The notes: generated by a model from the sequence alone, not told the origin. A DNA stretch of 64,000 bases from Pseudoxanthomonas sp. PXM01 (GCF_014851815.1 NZ_JACVAJ010000002.1:496001-560000); one strand, 5' to 3'. Numbered from the stretch's first letter, positions 20,000-31,968 are shown. Translations and numbers: made by a program.

Positions 20000-20356
20000 T
20001 TAGAACTGCAGACCGCCTTCGCGGGCCGCATCGGCCAGGGCCTTGATGCGGCCGTGGTAGCGGTAACCCGAACGGTCGAATGCGATCTTCTCGATGCCTT
20101 CGGCCTTGGCGCGCTCGGCGATGACCTTGCCCACGCGGGCAGCGGCATCGCTGTTCTTGCCGTTCTTCAGGCCATCCTTCACATCGGCCTGCAGCGTGTT
20201 GGCCGACGCGATGACCTTGGAGCCATCGGCGGTGAACAGCTGGGCGTAGATGTGCTGGCCGGTGCGCAGCACCGACAGGCGCGGCACGCCGAGTTCGCGG
20301 ATGTGCGCGCGGGTCGACTTGGCACGGCGCAGGCGGGCGGTGTTCTTGATGCTCAT
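20000..20356 (-). CDS. rplR: 50S ribosomal protein L18
   Basis: L18 (118 aa) binds 5S rRNA with L5 (rplE here) and L25 (rplY at 49286). The product shows an Arg/Lys-rich N terminus and the conserved C-terminal [20 protein letters not shown]. It follows rplF by 29 bp. Confidence 0.98.
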   Translation of the reverse strand: MSIKNTARLRRAKSTRAHIRELGVPRLSVLRTGQHIYAQLFTADGSKVIASANTLQADVKDGLKNGKNSDAAARVGKVIAERAKAEGIEKIAFDRSGYRYHGRIKALADAAREGGLQF

Positions 20357-20385
20357 GATCTGGTTCCTCGAAGCCGAAAGCCCGG

Positions 20386-20913
20386 TTAGGCCTTCTTCGC
20401 TTCCTTGCGGATGATGGTTTCGTCGGAGTACTTCACGCCCTTGCCCTTGTAGGGTTCCGGCGGACGGAAACCGCGGATCTTGGCGGCAACTTCACCAACG
20501 CGCTGCTTGTCGGCGCCCTGCACCAGGATTTCGGTCTGGGTCGGGGTGACGATGGTGATGCCTTCCGGCGTCTTGAACAGGATCGGATGGGAGAAACCCA
20601 GCGACAGGTTCAGGTCCTTGCCCTGCATCGCAGCGCGGTAACCCACGCCGACCAGCTCGAGCTTGCGCTCGAAACCGTCCGACACGCCTTTGACCATGTT
20701 GGCCAGGATCGCGCGGATGGTGCCGGTGATGGCGTCGTCGGCCGGGGTGACCGGCGACAGGTTGACCGTACCGTTGTCGACGTTCAGTTCGACGCCGGCC
20801 GGCTTGGCGATGGACAGGGTGCCCTTCGGGCCCTTGACGTTGAGGGTTTCACCCTGGGCATTCAGTTCGACGCCCTTGGGGAGATTGATCGGCTTCTTGG
20901 CTACGCGGGACAT
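20386..20913 (-). CDS. rplF: 50S ribosomal protein L6
   Basis: L6 (175 aa) binds 23S rRNA near the sarcin-ricin loop where elongation factors dock. The product begins [16 protein letters not shown] and carries the C-terminal [13 protein letters not shown] motif. The ATG at 20913 begins the conserved sequence, and the longer frame reaches back into rpsH and is not used. Confidence 0.98.
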   Translation of the reverse strand: MSRVAKKPINLPKGVELNAQGETLNVKGPKGTLSIAKPAGVELNVDNGTVNLSPVTPADDAITGTIRAILANMVKGVSDGFERKLELVGVGYRAAMQGKDLNLSLGFSHPILFKTPEGITIVTPTQTEILVQGADKQRVGEVAAKIRGFRPPEPYKGKGVKYSDETIIRKEAKKA

Positions 20914-20929
20914 GTCTGGGCTCCTTCGC

Positions 20930-21328
20930 TTAGGCCACGAAGCACAGGACTTCACCACCCACGCCGGCCGCACGGGCCTGCGCATCGGTCATGATGCCCT
21001 TCGAGGTGGAGATGATGGCGACGCCCAGGCCACCGAGGACCTTGGGCAGCTCAGCCTTGCCACGGTACTGGCGCAGGCCCGAACGGGACACGCGGCTCAG
21101 CTTCTCGATGACCGGCTTGCCTTCGAAATACTTCAGGACGATCTCAAGCTCGGCCTTGTTGTTCTCGGTCTTCGTCACGCGGACGTCGCCGACATAGCCT
21201 TCCGCCTTGAGGACGTTGGCGATCGAGGTCTTGATCTTGGAGGACGGCATCTTCACCGTCGGCTTGCCAACAGCGGCGGCATTGCGAATGCGCACCAGCA
21301 TATCGGCGATGGGATCAGTCATGCTCAT
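20930..21328 (-). CDS. rpsH: 30S ribosomal protein S8
   Basis: S8 (132 aa) is a central 16S rRNA-binding protein and the translational repressor of the spc operon in enterobacteria. It begins [17 protein letters not shown] and ends with GGEVLCFVA. The ATG at 21328 matches family starts. A 204-bp spacer with a strong hairpin separates it from rpsN, which is unusual for this junction. Confidence 0.98.
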   Translation of the reverse strand: MSMTDPIADMLVRIRNAAAVGKPTVKMPSSKIKTSIANVLKAEGYVGDVRVTKTENNKAELEIVLKYFEGKPVIEKLSRVSRSGLRQYRGKAELPKVLGGLGVAIISTSKGIMTDAQARAAGVGGEVLCFVA

Positions 21329-21462
21329 TAGAGTCTGCCTTATGAGTAGCACCGATATCCGCTTTCGCGAAAATCTTGCGTTGTCCCTGGAATCCCCCAG
21401 GCGGGCGGCCGGTTCCCCGACCCTCCCCCGGCCAAGCCGCGGGAGCCGAACATTGTACAACA

Positions 21463-21488
21463 ACAAGTCCGGCATGTGCCGGACTTGT
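21463..21488 (-). terminator. Strong internal hairpin between rpsN and rpsH
   Basis: A perfect 11-bp stem (21463-21473 with 21478-21488) with a 4-nt loop is followed on the minus strand by TGTTGTAC. It splits the spc operon between rpsN and rpsH. A TACAAT -10-like box lies immediately after it (21453-21458), so the site could both end some transcripts and restart others. The -35 is weak. Confidence 0.6.
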
Positions 21489-21532
21489 CCTTGAAACCAC
21501 GGGGGAGTCCTGGAGGGACGCCCCTGGCGTCC

Positions 21533-21838
21533 TTACCAGCTGGCCTTGCGCAGGCCGGGGACGTCGCCGTTCATGGTGGCCTTGCGCAGCATGTTGCGGC
21601 CCAGGCCGAACTTGCGGTACACGCCACGCGAACGACCGGACAGCTCGCAGCGGTTGCGCTGGCGGCTCGGCGAGGAGTCGCGGGGCAGCTTCTGCAGCTT
21701 GACGACCGCGTCGGCCTTCTCTTCGTACGAGGCGTTCTGGCTGGAGATGATCTTCTTCAGCGCGTCACGCTTCGCAGCGTACTGCTTGGCCAGCTTTTCC
21801 CGCTTGATGTCGCGGTTGACCATCGAGGTCTTTGCCAT
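21533..21838 (-). CDS. rpsN: 30S ribosomal protein S14
   Basis: S14 (101 aa) is in the small-subunit head. It is the long zinc-independent form, lacking the two CxxC pairs of the short form, with [25 protein letters not shown] as the core (split here between [10 protein letters not shown] and ELSGRSRG). It follows rplE by 20 bp. Confidence 0.98.
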   Translation of the reverse strand: MAKTSMVNRDIKREKLAKQYAAKRDALKKIISSQNASYEEKADAVVKLQKLPRDSSPSRQRNRCELSGRSRGVYRKFGLGRNMLRKATMNGDVPGLRKASW

Positions 21839-21858
21839 GATGTCGTTTTCCTAGCGAA

Positions 21859-22401
21859 TCAGTTGCGGAACGGGAACTTGAACGCTTCGAGCAGCGCCTT
21901 GGCTTCGGCGTCGTTCTTGGCGGTCGTCGTGATGGCGATATCCATGCCGCGGATCGCGTCGACGGCGTCGAAGTCGATTTCCGGGAAGATGATCTGTTCC
22001 TTCACGCCCATGTTGTAGTTGCCGCGACCGTCGAACGAACGGCCGGACACGCCACGGAAGTCGCGGACGCGCGGCAGCGAGATGCTGATCAGGCGATCCA
22101 GGAATTCGTACATCTTGGCGCGACGCAGGGTGACCTTGCAGCCGATCGGCCAGCCGTCGCGGATCTTGAACGAAGCCACCGACACGCGGGACTTGGTCGT
22201 GATCGGCTTCTGGCCGGTGATCTTGGCCAGGTCGGCCACGGCGTTTTCCAGGATCTTCTTGTTGGTCGCCGCTTCACCCACACCCATGTTGATGGTGATC
22301 TTGGTGATCTTCGGCACTTCCATCGGATTGGTGTAGCCGAACTTCTTCATCAGAGCCGGCGCCACTTCTTCCTTGTAGATTTTTTCGAGACGGGTGGTCA
22401 T
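21859..22401 (-). CDS. rplE: 50S ribosomal protein L5
   Basis: L5 (180 aa) binds 5S rRNA and contacts the P-site tRNA. The product begins [17 protein letters not shown] and has [13 protein letters not shown] and the C-terminal [21 protein letters not shown]. It lies 11 bp after rplX in spc order. Confidence 0.98.
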   Translation of the reverse strand: MTTRLEKIYKEEVAPALMKKFGYTNPMEVPKITKITINMGVGEAATNKKILENAVADLAKITGQKPITTKSRVSVASFKIRDGWPIGCKVTLRRAKMYEFLDRLISISLPRVRDFRGVSGRSFDGRGNYNMGVKEQIIFPEIDFDAVDAIRGMDIAITTTAKNDAEAKALLEAFKFPFRN

Positions 22402-22412
22402 GTCCTCATTCC

Positions 22413-22730
22413 TCAGGCGTCGAGCGCCTCACCGCTGGAGCGGAACACACGCAGTTTGCGTCCATCCTCCAGCACCTTGAAACCGATACGCTCGCCCTTG
22501 CCCGTTGCCGGGTTGAACAGCGCGACATTGGAGATGTGGATCGAGCGCTCGCTCTCAACCACGCCACCCGCGACACCGGCCTGCGGGTTCGGCTTGGTAT
22601 GGCGCTTGACGACGTTGACGTTGGACACGACCACGCGGTCGCCATCCACACGCACCACATCACCCTTCTTGCCCTTGTCCTTGCCGGCGGTGACGACGAC
22701 CTGGTCGCCCTTCTTGATACGGTTTGCCAT
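22413..22730 (-). CDS. rplX: 50S ribosomal protein L24
   Basis: L24 (105 aa) starts large-subunit assembly. The KOW motif is at the N terminus ([19 protein letters not shown]). It lies 15 bp after rplN and 11 bp before rplE. Confidence 0.98.
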   Translation of the reverse strand: MANRIKKGDQVVVTAGKDKGKKGDVVRVDGDRVVVSNVNVVKRHTKPNPQAGVAGGVVESERSIHISNVALFNPATGKGERIGFKVLEDGRKLRVFRSSGEALDA

Positions 22731-22745
22731 TTCTATGTCCTCCGC

Positions 22746-23114
22746 TCAGAGCACTTCAGGCGCGAGCGAAACGATCTTCATGAACTTCTCGGAACGCAGC
22801 TCGCGGGTCACGGGCCCGAAGATACGGGTACCGATCGGCTCCTGCTTGTTGTTCAGCAGGACGGCGGCGTTGCCATCGAAGCGGATCAGCGAGCCGTCGG
22901 GACGACGGACACCCTTGCGGGTACGCACGACCACGGCGTCGTAGACTTCGCCCTTCTTGACCTTGCCACGCGGGATGGCGTCCTTGACGGTCACCTTGAT
23001 GATGTCGCCGATGCCGGCGTAACGGCGCTTCGAGCCGCCCAGCACCTTGATGCACATCAGTTCTTTGGCACCGGAGTTGTCGGCTGCATCAAGGTAGCTC
23101 TGCATCTGGATCAT
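22746..23114 (-). CDS. rplN: 50S ribosomal protein L14
   Basis: L14 (122 aa) sits at the subunit interface. The product begins [20 protein letters not shown] and contains [16 protein letters not shown]. It is by convention the first spc gene, but here only 14 bp separate it from rpsQ, so S10 and spc appear to be one transcription unit. Confidence 0.98.
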   Translation of the reverse strand: MIQMQSYLDAADNSGAKELMCIKVLGGSKRRYAGIGDIIKVTVKDAIPRGKVKKGEVYDAVVVRTRKGVRRPDGSLIRFDGNAAVLLNNKQEPIGTRIFGPVTRELRSEKFMKIVSLAPEVL

Positions 23115-23128
23115 GAGTCAGATCTCCT

Positions 23129-23395
23129 TTATTCAGCCGCGCGGGTGATGATTTCCACCACGCGCCAGTTCTTGGTCTTGGACATCGGGGCGATCTCGGT
23201 CACGCGCACCACGTCGCCTTCCTTGCAGCTGTTGTCCGCGTCGTGCGCGTGCAGCTTCGTGGAACGCTTGATGTACTTGCCGTACAGGGCGTGCTTGACC
23301 TGACGCTCCACCAGGATGGTGACCGTCTTGTCCATCTTATTGCTGACGACGCGGCCTTCGATGGTGCGTTGCGCTTTGTCTTTGTTATCGCTCAT
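23129..23395 (-). CDS. rpsQ: 30S ribosomal protein S17
   Basis: S17 (88 aa) is an OB-fold 16S rRNA-binding protein. The family segments [27 protein letters not shown] and [18 protein letters not shown] are present. It lies 12 bp after rpmC. Confidence 0.97.
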   Translation of the reverse strand: MSDNKDKAQRTIEGRVVSNKMDKTVTILVERQVKHALYGKYIKRSTKLHAHDADNSCKEGDVVRVTEIAPMSKTKNWRVVEIITRAAE

Positions 23396-23407
23396 CTTGG
23401 TCGCTCC

Positions 23408-23593
23408 TTACTTCTGGCTGCCCAGCAGGGTCTTGACGCGAGCGATCTCGCGACGGACCCGGCGGGTTTCATGCGTCTTCGGCAGCTGGCCGGTCACCTT
23501 CTGCATGCGCAGGGAGAATTGCTCCTTGCGCAGTTCGGTCAGGTGGGCCTTCAGCTCGTCAGCCGATTTCTCGCGGAGTTGCTTGAGTTCCAT
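23408..23593 (-). CDS. rpmC: 50S ribosomal protein L29
   Basis: L29 (61 aa) is a two-helix protein at the tunnel exit. It begins [14 protein letters not shown] and contains [14 protein letters not shown]. Its start codon overlaps the rplP stop by one base (23593), which suggests coupled translation. Confidence 0.97.
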   Translation of the reverse strand: MELKQLREKSADELKAHLTELRKEQFSLRMQKVTGQLPKTHETRRVRREIARVKTLLGSQK

Positions 23594-24006
23594 TAGCGCA
23601 CCGTCCGGGTCACGAAAGTGGTGGTGACCGACAGCTTGGCCGCGGCCAGGCGGAACGCCTCGCGCGCGATGTCCTCGCTGACGCCTTCGATTTCATAGAT
23701 CATGCGGCCCGGCTGGATCTGGGCGACCCAGTACTCGACGTTGCCCTTACCCGAACCCATTCGAACTTCGATGGGCTTCTTGGTGATCGGCTTGTCGGGG
23801 AACACACGGATCCACATCTTGCCGCCGCGCTTGACGTAGCGACTGATCGAGCGGCGGGCCGCTTCGATCTGGCGCGCGGTCAGCTGACCGTGCGCCGTGG
23901 CCTTCAGGCCGTACTCGCCGAAACTGACGAGGTTTCCGCTCCAGCTCAGGCCTTCGTTACGGCCCTTGTGCATCTTGCGGTACTTGGTTCGCTTGGGTTG
24001 CAACAT
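23593..24006 (-). CDS. rplP: 50S ribosomal protein L16
   Basis: L16 (137 aa) helps position A-site tRNA. It begins [20 protein letters not shown] and has the conserved [19 protein letters not shown] and [14 protein letters not shown] segments. It lies 6 bp after rpsC and overlaps rpmC by one base. Confidence 0.98.
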   Translation of the reverse strand: MLQPKRTKYRKMHKGRNEGLSWSGNLVSFGEYGLKATAHGQLTARQIEAARRSISRYVKRGGKMWIRVFPDKPITKKPIEVRMGSGKGNVEYWVAQIQPGRMIYEIEGVSEDIAREAFRLAAAKLSVTTTFVTRTVR

Positions 24007-24012
24007 GACTGA

Positions 24013-24732
24013 TTACCTCGCGTCGCGGTCACGAGCCGGGCGCGACGGACGTTCGCTGCGCTCGGGGCGCGCGTCGTCCTGCTTCTCCTGACCCACCTGG
24101 CTGAAATCGAAGATTTCGCCCTTGTAGACCCACACCTTGATGCCGATGATGCCGTAGGTGGTCTTCGCCTCGGCAAAACCGTAATCGATGTCGGCACGCA
24201 GCGTGTGCAGCGGCACGCGGCCTTCGCGGTACCACTCCGAACGGGCGATTTCCGCACCGTTCAAGCGGCCAGCGACGTTGACCTTGATGCCCAGGGCACC
24301 CAGGCGCATCGCATTGCCCACGGCGCGCTTCATGGCGCGACGGAACATGATGCGGCGTTCCAGCTGCTGCGCGATCGATTCGGCCACCAGCTGGGCGTCC
24401 AGCTCGGGCTTGCGCACTTCGGTGACGTTGATGTGCGCCGGGACGCCCATCAGGTCGCTCACTTCCTTGCGCAGCTTCTCGATGTCCTCACCGCGCTTGC
24501 CGATCACCACGCCCGGACGGGCGGTGTGGATGGTCACGCGGGCGGTCTTGGCCGGACGCTCGATCAGGATCTTGGAAATGCCCGCCTGCGCCAGCTTCTT
24601 GCGAAGCATCTCGCGCACCTTCAGGTCCGCGGCGAGGTAGTCGGCGTAGTCGCGCTTGTTGGCGAACCACTTGGAATTCCAGTCCTTGGCGATGCCCAGG
24701 CGGATACCGGTCGGATGAACTTTGTGACCCAT
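24013..24732 (-). CDS. rpsC: 30S ribosomal protein S3
   Basis: S3 (239 aa) lies at the mRNA entry pore. The product begins [20 protein letters not shown]. It contains the KH domain ([14 protein letters not shown]) and [12 protein letters not shown], and ends in a disordered Arg/Pro/Asp-rich tail typical of proteobacterial S3. It lies 2 bp after rplV. Confidence 0.98.
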   Translation of the reverse strand: MGHKVHPTGIRLGIAKDWNSKWFANKRDYADYLAADLKVREMLRKKLAQAGISKILIERPAKTARVTIHTARPGVVIGKRGEDIEKLRKEVSDLMGVPAHINVTEVRKPELDAQLVAESIAQQLERRIMFRRAMKRAVGNAMRLGALGIKVNVAGRLNGAEIARSEWYREGRVPLHTLRADIDYGFAEAKTTYGIIGIKVWVYKGEIFDFSQVGQEKQDDARPERSERPSRPARDRDAR

Positions 24733-24734
24733 AC

Positions 24735-25070
24735 TTATTTGCCCTCGCCCACGACCACGGTGATGTGGCTGGTGCGCTTCAGAATGCGGGTGCCACGGCC
24801 CTTGGCGCGGGCCATGAAACGCTTCAGCATCGGACCTTCGTCGACCATGATGGTCTTGACCTTCAGCTCGTCGACGTCGGCGCCCTGGTTGTTCTCGGCG
24901 TTGGCGATGGCGGACTCCACGACCTTCTTGATCAGGTGGGCAGCCTTCTTGTCCGAGAACTTCAGCAGGTTGACGGCGCGTTCGGCCGGCAGGCCACGCA
25001 CCTGGTCAGCGACCAGGCGGGCCTTCTGGGGGGAGATGCGCGCAGTGCGCAGGATGGCTTTCGCTTCCAT
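24735..25070 (-). CDS. rplV: 50S ribosomal protein L22
   Basis: L22 (111 aa) lines the peptide exit tunnel. It has [17 protein letters not shown] and the long beta-hairpin region including [15 protein letters not shown] [13 protein letters not shown]. The ATG at 25070 (MEAKAIL) is preferred because AGGAG lies 8 nt upstream. The other ATG at 25076 would have only a 2-nt spacer. Confidence 0.96.
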   Translation of the reverse strand: MEAKAILRTARISPQKARLVADQVRGLPAERAVNLLKFSDKKAAHLIKKVVESAIANAENNQGADVDELKVKTIMVDEGPMLKRFMARAKGRGTRILKRTSHITVVVGEGK

Positions 25071-25082
25071 GGTCATCTCTCC

Positions 25083-25358
25083 TTACTTCTTGCCGCCGGC
25101 TTTCTTGTCGCCACCGTGACCCTTGAAGGTACGGGTGACGGCAAATTCGCCGAGCTTGTGGCCGACCATGTTCTCGTTGACCAGCACCGGAACGTGGTTC
25201 TTGCCGTTGTGGATGGCGATCGTGAAGCCCACCATTTCCGGCAGGATCATCGAACGGCGCGACCAGGTCTTGATCGGCTTCTTGCTGCCGCCCGCGGCCT
25301 CCACCTTCTTGACGAGGTGGTGATCGACGAACGGGCCCTTCTTGAGTGAACGTGCCAT
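25083..25358 (-). CDS. rpsS: 30S ribosomal protein S19
   Basis: S19 (91 aa) is in the small-subunit head. The product begins [15 protein letters not shown] and has [26 protein letters not shown] and [16 protein letters not shown]. It lies 6 bp after rplB. Confidence 0.98.
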   Translation of the reverse strand: MARSLKKGPFVDHHLVKKVEAAGGSKKPIKTWSRRSMILPEMVGFTIAIHNGKNHVPVLVNENMVGHKLGEFAVTRTFKGHGGDKKAGGKK

Positions 25359-25364
25359 GGTCGA

Positions 25365-26192
25365 TTAGCCCCTACGATCGCGGACGATGAATTGCTGCGT
25401 GCGCTTGTTCTTGCGCGTCTTGTAACCCTTGGTCGGCACACCCCACGGGGTGACCGGATGCGGATTACCCTGGCCGGCCTTGGCTTCACCACCACCGTGC
25501 GGGTGGTCGACCGGGTTCATGGCCGCACCGCGGACGGTCGGCTTGATACCACGCCAGCGCTTCGCACCGGCCTTGCCGAGCTTCTCCAGGCTGTGCTCGT
25601 CGTTGCCGACTTCGCCAACCGTGGCGCGGCACTCGACCTGCACCTTGCGCATTTCGCCGGAGCGGAGGCGCAGCGTGGCGAAGCCCTGCTCGCGGGCGAC
25701 CAGCTGCACGGCGGCGCCGGCGGCGCGGGCGATCTGTGCGCCCTTGCCGGGCTTCAGCTCGATGCCGTGGATCGTCGTACCGACCGGGATATTGCGCAGC
25801 GGCAGCGTGTTGCCGGCCTTGATCGGGGCATCGCTACCGGCGATGACCTGGTCACCGGCCTTCAGGCCCTTCGGGGCGATGATGTAGCGACGCTCGCCAT
25901 CGACGTAGCACAGCAGCGCGATGTGCGCGGTGCGGTTGGGATCGTATTCGATCCGCTCCACACGCGCCGGGATGCCTTCCTTGTCGCGCTTGAAGTCGAT
26001 GATGCGGTAATGCTGCTTGTGGCCACCGCCGATATGACGGGTGGTGATGCGACCGTGGTGGTTGCGACCGCCGGACTTGCTCTGCTTCTCGAGCAGCGCA
26101 GCATGCGGAGCACCCTTGTGCAGGTCGGGCGTCACCACGCGGACCGCCGAACGGCGACCGGGGGAGGTGGGCTTGAATTTCATCAATGGCAT
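25365..26192 (-). CDS. rplB: 50S ribosomal protein L2
   Basis: L2 (275 aa) is needed for subunit joining and peptidyl-transferase structure. The C-terminal [18 protein letters not shown] segment contains the conserved histidine near the active centre. It begins [19 protein letters not shown] and lies 11 bp after rplW. Confidence 0.98.
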   Translation of the reverse strand: MPLMKFKPTSPGRRSAVRVVTPDLHKGAPHAALLEKQSKSGGRNHHGRITTRHIGGGHKQHYRIIDFKRDKEGIPARVERIEYDPNRTAHIALLCYVDGERRYIIAPKGLKAGDQVIAGSDAPIKAGNTLPLRNIPVGTTIHGIELKPGKGAQIARAAGAAVQLVAREQGFATLRLRSGEMRKVQVECRATVGEVGNDEHSLEKLGKAGAKRWRGIKPTVRGAAMNPVDHPHGGGEAKAGQGNPHPVTPWGVPTKGYKTRKNKRTQQFIVRDRRG

Positions 26193-26203
26193 GTGGGTCT
26201 ACC

Positions 26204-26503
26204 TCAGGCCTTGGCCGACACGTCGATGGCCTGACCATCGGCCAGACGCACGTACGCCTTGCGCCAGTCGCCGCGGCGGCCGGCGCGGTTACGGAAGGAC
26301 TTGTTCTTGCCCTTGACGTTGACCACGTTGACCGTCTCGACCTTGACGTCGAACAGCTGCTCGACCGCGGCCTTCACATCGGCCTTGGTGGCATCGTTCG
26401 AGACTTCGAAGACGTATTGGTTGGAGAGTTCCTGCAGGCGCACGGTCTTTTCGGAGACGCGCGGAGCACGCAGCACGGCAAAAATCTTTTCGTTGCTGAT
26501 CAT
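26204..26503 (-). CDS. rplW: 50S ribosomal protein L23
   Basis: L23 (99 aa) forms the docking site for trigger factor and SRP at the tunnel exit. The family core [23 protein letters not shown] is visible in pieces. The ATG at 26503 is used because AGGAG lies 8 nt upstream and because it forms an ATGA overlap with the rplD stop, a coupled junction. Confidence 0.97.
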   Translation of the reverse strand: MISNEKIFAVLRAPRVSEKTVRLQELSNQYVFEVSNDATKADVKAAVEQLFDVKVETVNVVNVKGKNKSFRNRAGRRGDWRKAYVRLADGQAIDVSAKA

Positions 26504-27105
26504 GCCAGCCACTCCTCGATCTTCTTGACGGCGTCGGCCGTGATCAGCACGGAGTCGGCACCGACCAGCGCTGCCGGGTCCAGGCCCTGCACGTCGCGCA
26601 CTTCCACGTAGGGAAGGTTGCGGGCGGACAGGTACAGGTGCTCGGAGGCATCTTCGGTGACGATCAGCGGACGCCGACCCAGGTCCAGGCCCTTCAGCTT
26701 TTCAACCAGGGCGCTGGTCTTGGTGGCGTCCACATCGAACGCTTCCACGACCTTCAGGCGGTTCTGGCGGTTCAGCTCGGACAGGATCGAGCTGATGGCC
26801 GCGCGGTACATCTTGCGGTTGACCTTCTGCGCGAAGCTGCGCGGCTTGGCCGCGAAGGTCACGCCGCCGCCGACGAAGATCGGCGCGGTCAGGGCACCGT
26901 GACGAGCACCGCCACCCTTCTGCTTCTTGGACTTCTTGGTGGTGCCGTTCACTTCGGCGCGCGTCTTCTGCGCCTTGGTGCCGGCACGACCGGCGTTGCG
27001 GTAGGCAACGACGACCTGGTGGACCAGATCTTCGCTGAACTCGCGGCCGAACACGTCGTCGGAGACCGACAGCTTGTTGGCGCTACCTGTAATGGCTAGT
27101 TCCAT
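26500..27105 (-). CDS. rplD: 50S ribosomal protein L4
   Basis: L4 (201 aa) lines the exit tunnel and in E. coli represses the S10 operon by attenuating its leader. It begins [14 protein letters not shown]. The tunnel-loop region [19 protein letters not shown] is intact. The ATG at 27105 begins the family sequence. It overlaps rplW by ATGA. The attenuator-like leader hairpin upstream of rpsJ would be its natural regulatory target if L4 control applies. Confidence 0.98.
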   Translation of the reverse strand: MELAITGSANKLSVSDDVFGREFSEDLVHQVVVAYRNAGRAGTKAQKTRAEVNGTTKKSKKQKGGGARHGALTAPIFVGGGVTFAAKPRSFAQKVNRKMYRAAISSILSELNRQNRLKVVEAFDVDATKTSALVEKLKGLDLGRRPLIVTEDASEHLYLSARNLPYVEVRDVQGLDPAALVGADSVLITADAVKKIEEWLA

Positions 27106-27116
27106 GGTCGTTCTCC

Positions 27117-27770
27117 TCAACCCTTGCTCGCCGGACGCACGATCACGTCGCCACCCGGCGCACCCGGCACGGCGCCGCGAACGGCGATCAGGCCGCGCTC
27201 GGCGTCCACGCGGACGACTTCCAGGTTCTGCGTGCTCTGCTGCACGGCACCCATGTGGCCCGACATCTTCTTGCCCGGGAACACGCGACCCGGCGTCTGA
27301 CGCTGACCCAGCGAACCCGGCGCGCGATGCGACAGCGAGTTACCGTGGGTGGCGTCGCCCATGCGGAAGTTCCAGCGCTTGATGGTGCCCTGGAAGCCCT
27401 TGCCTTTGGTGACGCCCTGGACGTCGACGATCTGGCCGACTTCGAAGATGTCAGCCTTGATCTCGCCGCCGACGGTGAAGTCGCCCAGCTTGTCGGCTTC
27501 CACGCGCAGCTCCCACAGGCCACGACCGGCTTCGACCTTGGCCTTGGCCAGGTGACCGGCGACCGGCTTGGTGATCAGCGAGGCGCGACGGCTGCCCACG
27601 GCGACCTGCACGGCGCTGTAGCCGTCGGCTTCCGGGGTCTTGATCTGGGTGATGCGGTTCGGGGTAGCTTCGATCAGCGTCACCGGAATGGACTTGCCAT
27701 CTTCGGTGAACACGCGGGTCATGCCAGCCTTGCGGCCGACGAGACCCAACGAATATTTCTTCGCGGTCAT
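27117..27770 (-). CDS. rplC: 50S ribosomal protein L3
   Basis: L3 (217 aa) is an early assembly protein close to the peptidyl-transferase centre. It begins [21 protein letters not shown] and has [11 protein letters not shown] and [23 protein letters not shown], the glutamine in this last stretch being the usual PrmB methylation site. It lies 11 bp after rpsJ. Confidence 0.98.
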   Translation of the reverse strand: MTAKKYSLGLVGRKAGMTRVFTEDGKSIPVTLIEATPNRITQIKTPEADGYSAVQVAVGSRRASLITKPVAGHLAKAKVEAGRGLWELRVEADKLGDFTVGGEIKADIFEVGQIVDVQGVTKGKGFQGTIKRWNFRMGDATHGNSLSHRAPGSLGQRQTPGRVFPGKKMSGHMGAVQQSTQNLEVVRVDAERGLIAVRGAVPGAPGGDVIVRPASKG

Positions 27771-27781
27771 GGTCGTGGGCC

Positions 27782-28093
27782 TCAGGTCAGCTTGATCTGC
27801 ACGTCGACGCCAGCCGCGAGCTCGAGCTTCATCAGCGCGTCCACGGTCTTGTCGTTGGGATCGACGATGTCGAGCACGCGCTTGTGCGTGCGGGTTTCGT
27901 ACTGGTCACGCGCGTCCTTGTCGACGTGCGGGGAAACCAGGATGGTGTAGCGCTCGATCTTGGTCGGCAGCGGGATCGGGCCGCGCACTTGCGCGCCGGT
28001 CCGCTTGGCTGTCTCGACGATCTCGCTGGCCGAGCGGTCGATCAGACGATGATCGTACGCCTTGAGCCGGATTCGGATCTTTTGGTCCGCCAT
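27782..28093 (-). CDS. rpsJ: 30S ribosomal protein S10
   Basis: S10 (103 aa) is in the small-subunit head and is also NusE, the partner of NusB and NusG in transcription coupling. The product begins [19 protein letters not shown] and has [16 protein letters not shown] and the C-terminal [16 protein letters not shown]. The ATG at 28093 was chosen over a long upstream frame through the leader. It is the first gene of the S10 operon, with its promoter about 190 bp upstream. Confidence 0.98.
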   Translation of the reverse strand: MADQKIRIRLKAYDHRLIDRSASEIVETAKRTGAQVRGPIPLPTKIERYTILVSPHVDKDARDQYETRTHKRVLDIVDPNDKTVDALMKLELAAGVDVQIKLT

Positions 28094-28234
28094 GACGGAA
28101 ATTTCCTTCGTTAAAGAGCGACGGGCGCGGCCTCTGGGATGCCTTGCCCCGGTTAGTCCAAGCTGTTCCAGCCCCCCACCGACCGCGTGAACTCCACGGA
28201 CGGAAAGTGCCGGAATCGGCTGGGGATCTTCCTG

Positions 28235-28266
28235 AAAAACTAGGCAGGCCGGTAAACCGGCCCGCC
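28235..28266 (-). promoter_or_regulatory. S10 leader hairpin with U-tract (attenuator-like)
   Basis: Ten nt after the -10 box, the minus strand folds into a 10-bp stem (28257-28266 with 28243-28252, one G-U pair) with a TTTA loop. It is followed by TAGTTTTTC. By form it is a rho-independent terminator in the first ~35 nt of the S10 transcript. A near copy follows the rpsL promoter at 33042-33072. Confidence 0.7.
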
Positions 28267-28276
28267 CAGACATGAA

Positions 28277-28305
28277 AGTATAGGACGCGTGACGCACCCC
28301 GTCAA
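28277..28305 (-). promoter_or_regulatory. S10 operon promoter
   Basis: On the minus strand, -35 TTGACG (28300-28305), a 17-bp spacer and -10 TATACT (28277-28282) form a strong sigma-70-type promoter. The start of transcription should be near 28270. Confidence 0.85.
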
Positions 28306-28367
28306 CCACCGGGGCACCCCGCCCGACCCGAAGGCCTGCAGGAAGGCACGCGACACTCCGTGTCTGG

Positions 28368-28403
28368 CGAACACGAGGCACTTCCTGCACCTCTTTTCGC
28401 GGT
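28368..28403 (-). repeat. 36-bp hairpin element, S10 copy
   Basis: This element matches 33165-33200 at 31 of 36 positions. On the minus strand it forms GAGGTGC-AGGAA-GTGCCTC, where two changed bases are kept paired as G-U wobbles. It lies about 63 bp upstream of the S10 -35 box. Confidence 0.6.
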
Positions 28404-28541
28404 AGAACCAACGGCCTCCCAGGGGGCGCTGGCGGATCAAGCGATTCCTATCGGGCCAAGCGGCTTTCAAGGGGCGCGCATCATAGCGCATGTTTTGCCG
28501 TTTTGCAGCATTTCCACCCCATCACGGATGGATTTCTGCAA

Positions 28542-28571
28542 ACAAAAGGCGGACCGAGGTTCCGGTCCGCC
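28542..28571 (-). terminator. tufA terminator
   Basis: A 9-bp stem (28548-28556 with 28563-28571) and a 6-nt loop lie 41 bp past the tufA stop. The minus strand continues with TTTTGTTTGC. The same hairpin occurs after tufB but without the T-run. Confidence 0.85.
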
Positions 28572-29803
28572 CTTGTCGCTGTCCGGCGAGTCCTCGCCGG
28601 GACCGCAGGGGCTTACTTGATGATCTTGGCCACCACGCCGGCGCCGACCGTACGGCCGCCTTCGCGGATCGCGAAGCGCAGGCCTTCGTCCATCGCCACC
28701 GGGTTGATCAGGGTGACCACCATCTTGATGTTGTCGCCCGGCATCACCATTTCCACGCCTTCCGGCAGGGTCACGGCGCCCGTGATGTCGGTCGTGCGGA
28801 AGTAGAACTGCGGACGGTAGCCCTTGAAGAACGGGGTGTGACGGCCGCCTTCGTCCTTGCTCAGCACGTAGACTTCGGCTTCGAACTCGGTGTGCGGGGT
28901 GATCGAACCCGGCTTGGCCAGCACCTGGCCACGCTCCACGTCGTCACGCTTGGTGCCGCGCAGCAGCAGACCGGCGTTGTCGCCCGCCTGGCCCTGGTCC
29001 AGCAGCTTGCGGAACATTTCCACGCCCGTGACCGTGGTCTTCTGGGTCGGACGGATACCGACGATTTCGATTTCCTCGCCCACCTTGATCACGCCGCGCT
29101 CGATACGACCGGTCACCACGGTGCCGCGGCCCGAGATCGAGAACACGTCTTCCACCGGCATCAGGAACGGCTTGTCGACGTCGCGTTCCGGGGTCGGGAT
29201 CCAGGTGTCCAGCGCATCGACCAGCTTCAGGATCGCCGGCACGCCGATTTCGCTCTGGTCGCCTTCCAGCGCCAGACGGGCCGAGCCCGAGATGATCGGG
29301 GTGTCGTCGCCCGGGAACTCGTACTTGCTCAGCAGCTCACGGACTTCCATTTCCACCAGCTCGAGCAGCTCGGCGTCGTCCACCATGTCGGCCTTGTTCA
29401 GGAACACGACGATGTACGGCACGCCGACCTGGCGCGAGAGCAGGATGTGCTCGCGGGTCTGCGGCATCGGGCCGTCAGCGGCCGAGCACACCAGGATCGC
29501 GCCGTCCATCTGGGCGGCACCGGTGATCATGTTCTTCACGTAGTCGGCGTGGCCGGGGCAATCCACGTGCGCGTAGTGGCGCGAGGCGGATTCGTATTCC
29601 ACGTGGGCCGTGGAGATCGTGATGCCGCGCGCCTTCTCTTCCGGCGCCGCGTCGATCGCGTCATAGGCCTTGAACTCGCCACCGAAACGCTCCGCGCCGA
29701 TCTTCGTCAGCGCCGCCGTCAGCGTCGTCTTGCCGTGGTCAACGTGACCAATCGTGCCCACGTTCACGTGGGGCTTGGTGCGTTCGAACTTACCCTTTGC
29801 CAT
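28546..29803 (-). repeat. 1258-bp tuf duplication, copy A
   Basis: This segment, covering the tufA coding region plus 67 bp of 3' sequence including the terminator stem, is the same as 45751-47008 except for one base (29146 versus 46351). Similarity stops at the ATG on one side and two bases before the stem on the other. Confidence 0.95.
28613..29803 (-). CDS. tufA: Elongation factor Tu, copy A (str operon)
   Basis: EF-Tu (396 aa) delivers aminoacyl-tRNA to the ribosome using GTP. G motifs are intact: [26 protein letters not shown] and NKADMVD, followed by domains II and III ending VVAKIIK. Codon 220 is GTG (Val, in [10 protein letters not shown]), matching the usual family residue. It is the last gene of rpsL-rpsG-fusA-tufA and has a full terminator. 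The protein differs from copy B at 45818 only at residue 220. Confidence 0.98.
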   Translation of the reverse strand: MAKGKFERTKPHVNVGTIGHVDHGKTTLTAALTKIGAERFGGEFKAYDAIDAAPEEKARGITISTAHVEYESASRHYAHVDCPGHADYVKNMITGAAQMDGAILVCSAADGPMPQTREHILLSRQVGVPYIVVFLNKADMVDDAELLELVEMEVRELLSKYEFPGDDTPIISGSARLALEGDQSEIGVPAILKLVDALDTWIPTPERDVDKPFLMPVEDVFSISGRGTVVTGRIERGVIKVGEEIEIVGIRPTQKTTVTGVEMFRKLLDQGQAGDNAGLLLRGTKRDDVERGQVLAKPGSITPHTEFEAEVYVLSKDEGGRHTPFFKGYRPQFYFRTTDITGAVTLPEGVEMVMPGDNIKMVVTLINPVAMDEGLRFAIREGGRTVGAGVVAKIIK

Positions 29804-29877
29804 TGTCTTCTACCTTGTTATGCGTGATTCGTGACGGGAATGCAGGGCATCGCGATCGCAATGCCCTGCCCCAACTC

Positions 29878-31968
<2,091 letters not shown>

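Larger units (their letters stand above)
28094..28612 (-). other. 519-bp tufA-rpsJ intergenic region (S10 control region)
   Basis: In minus-strand order this gap contains the tufA terminator (28542-28571), an AT-mixed stretch with no ORF, a 36-bp hairpin element shared with the rpoC-rpsL gap (28368-28403), the S10 promoter (28277-28305), a leader hairpin with U-run (28235-28266) and about 140 nt of leader to the rpsJ start. No small gene is evident. Confidence 0.75.
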
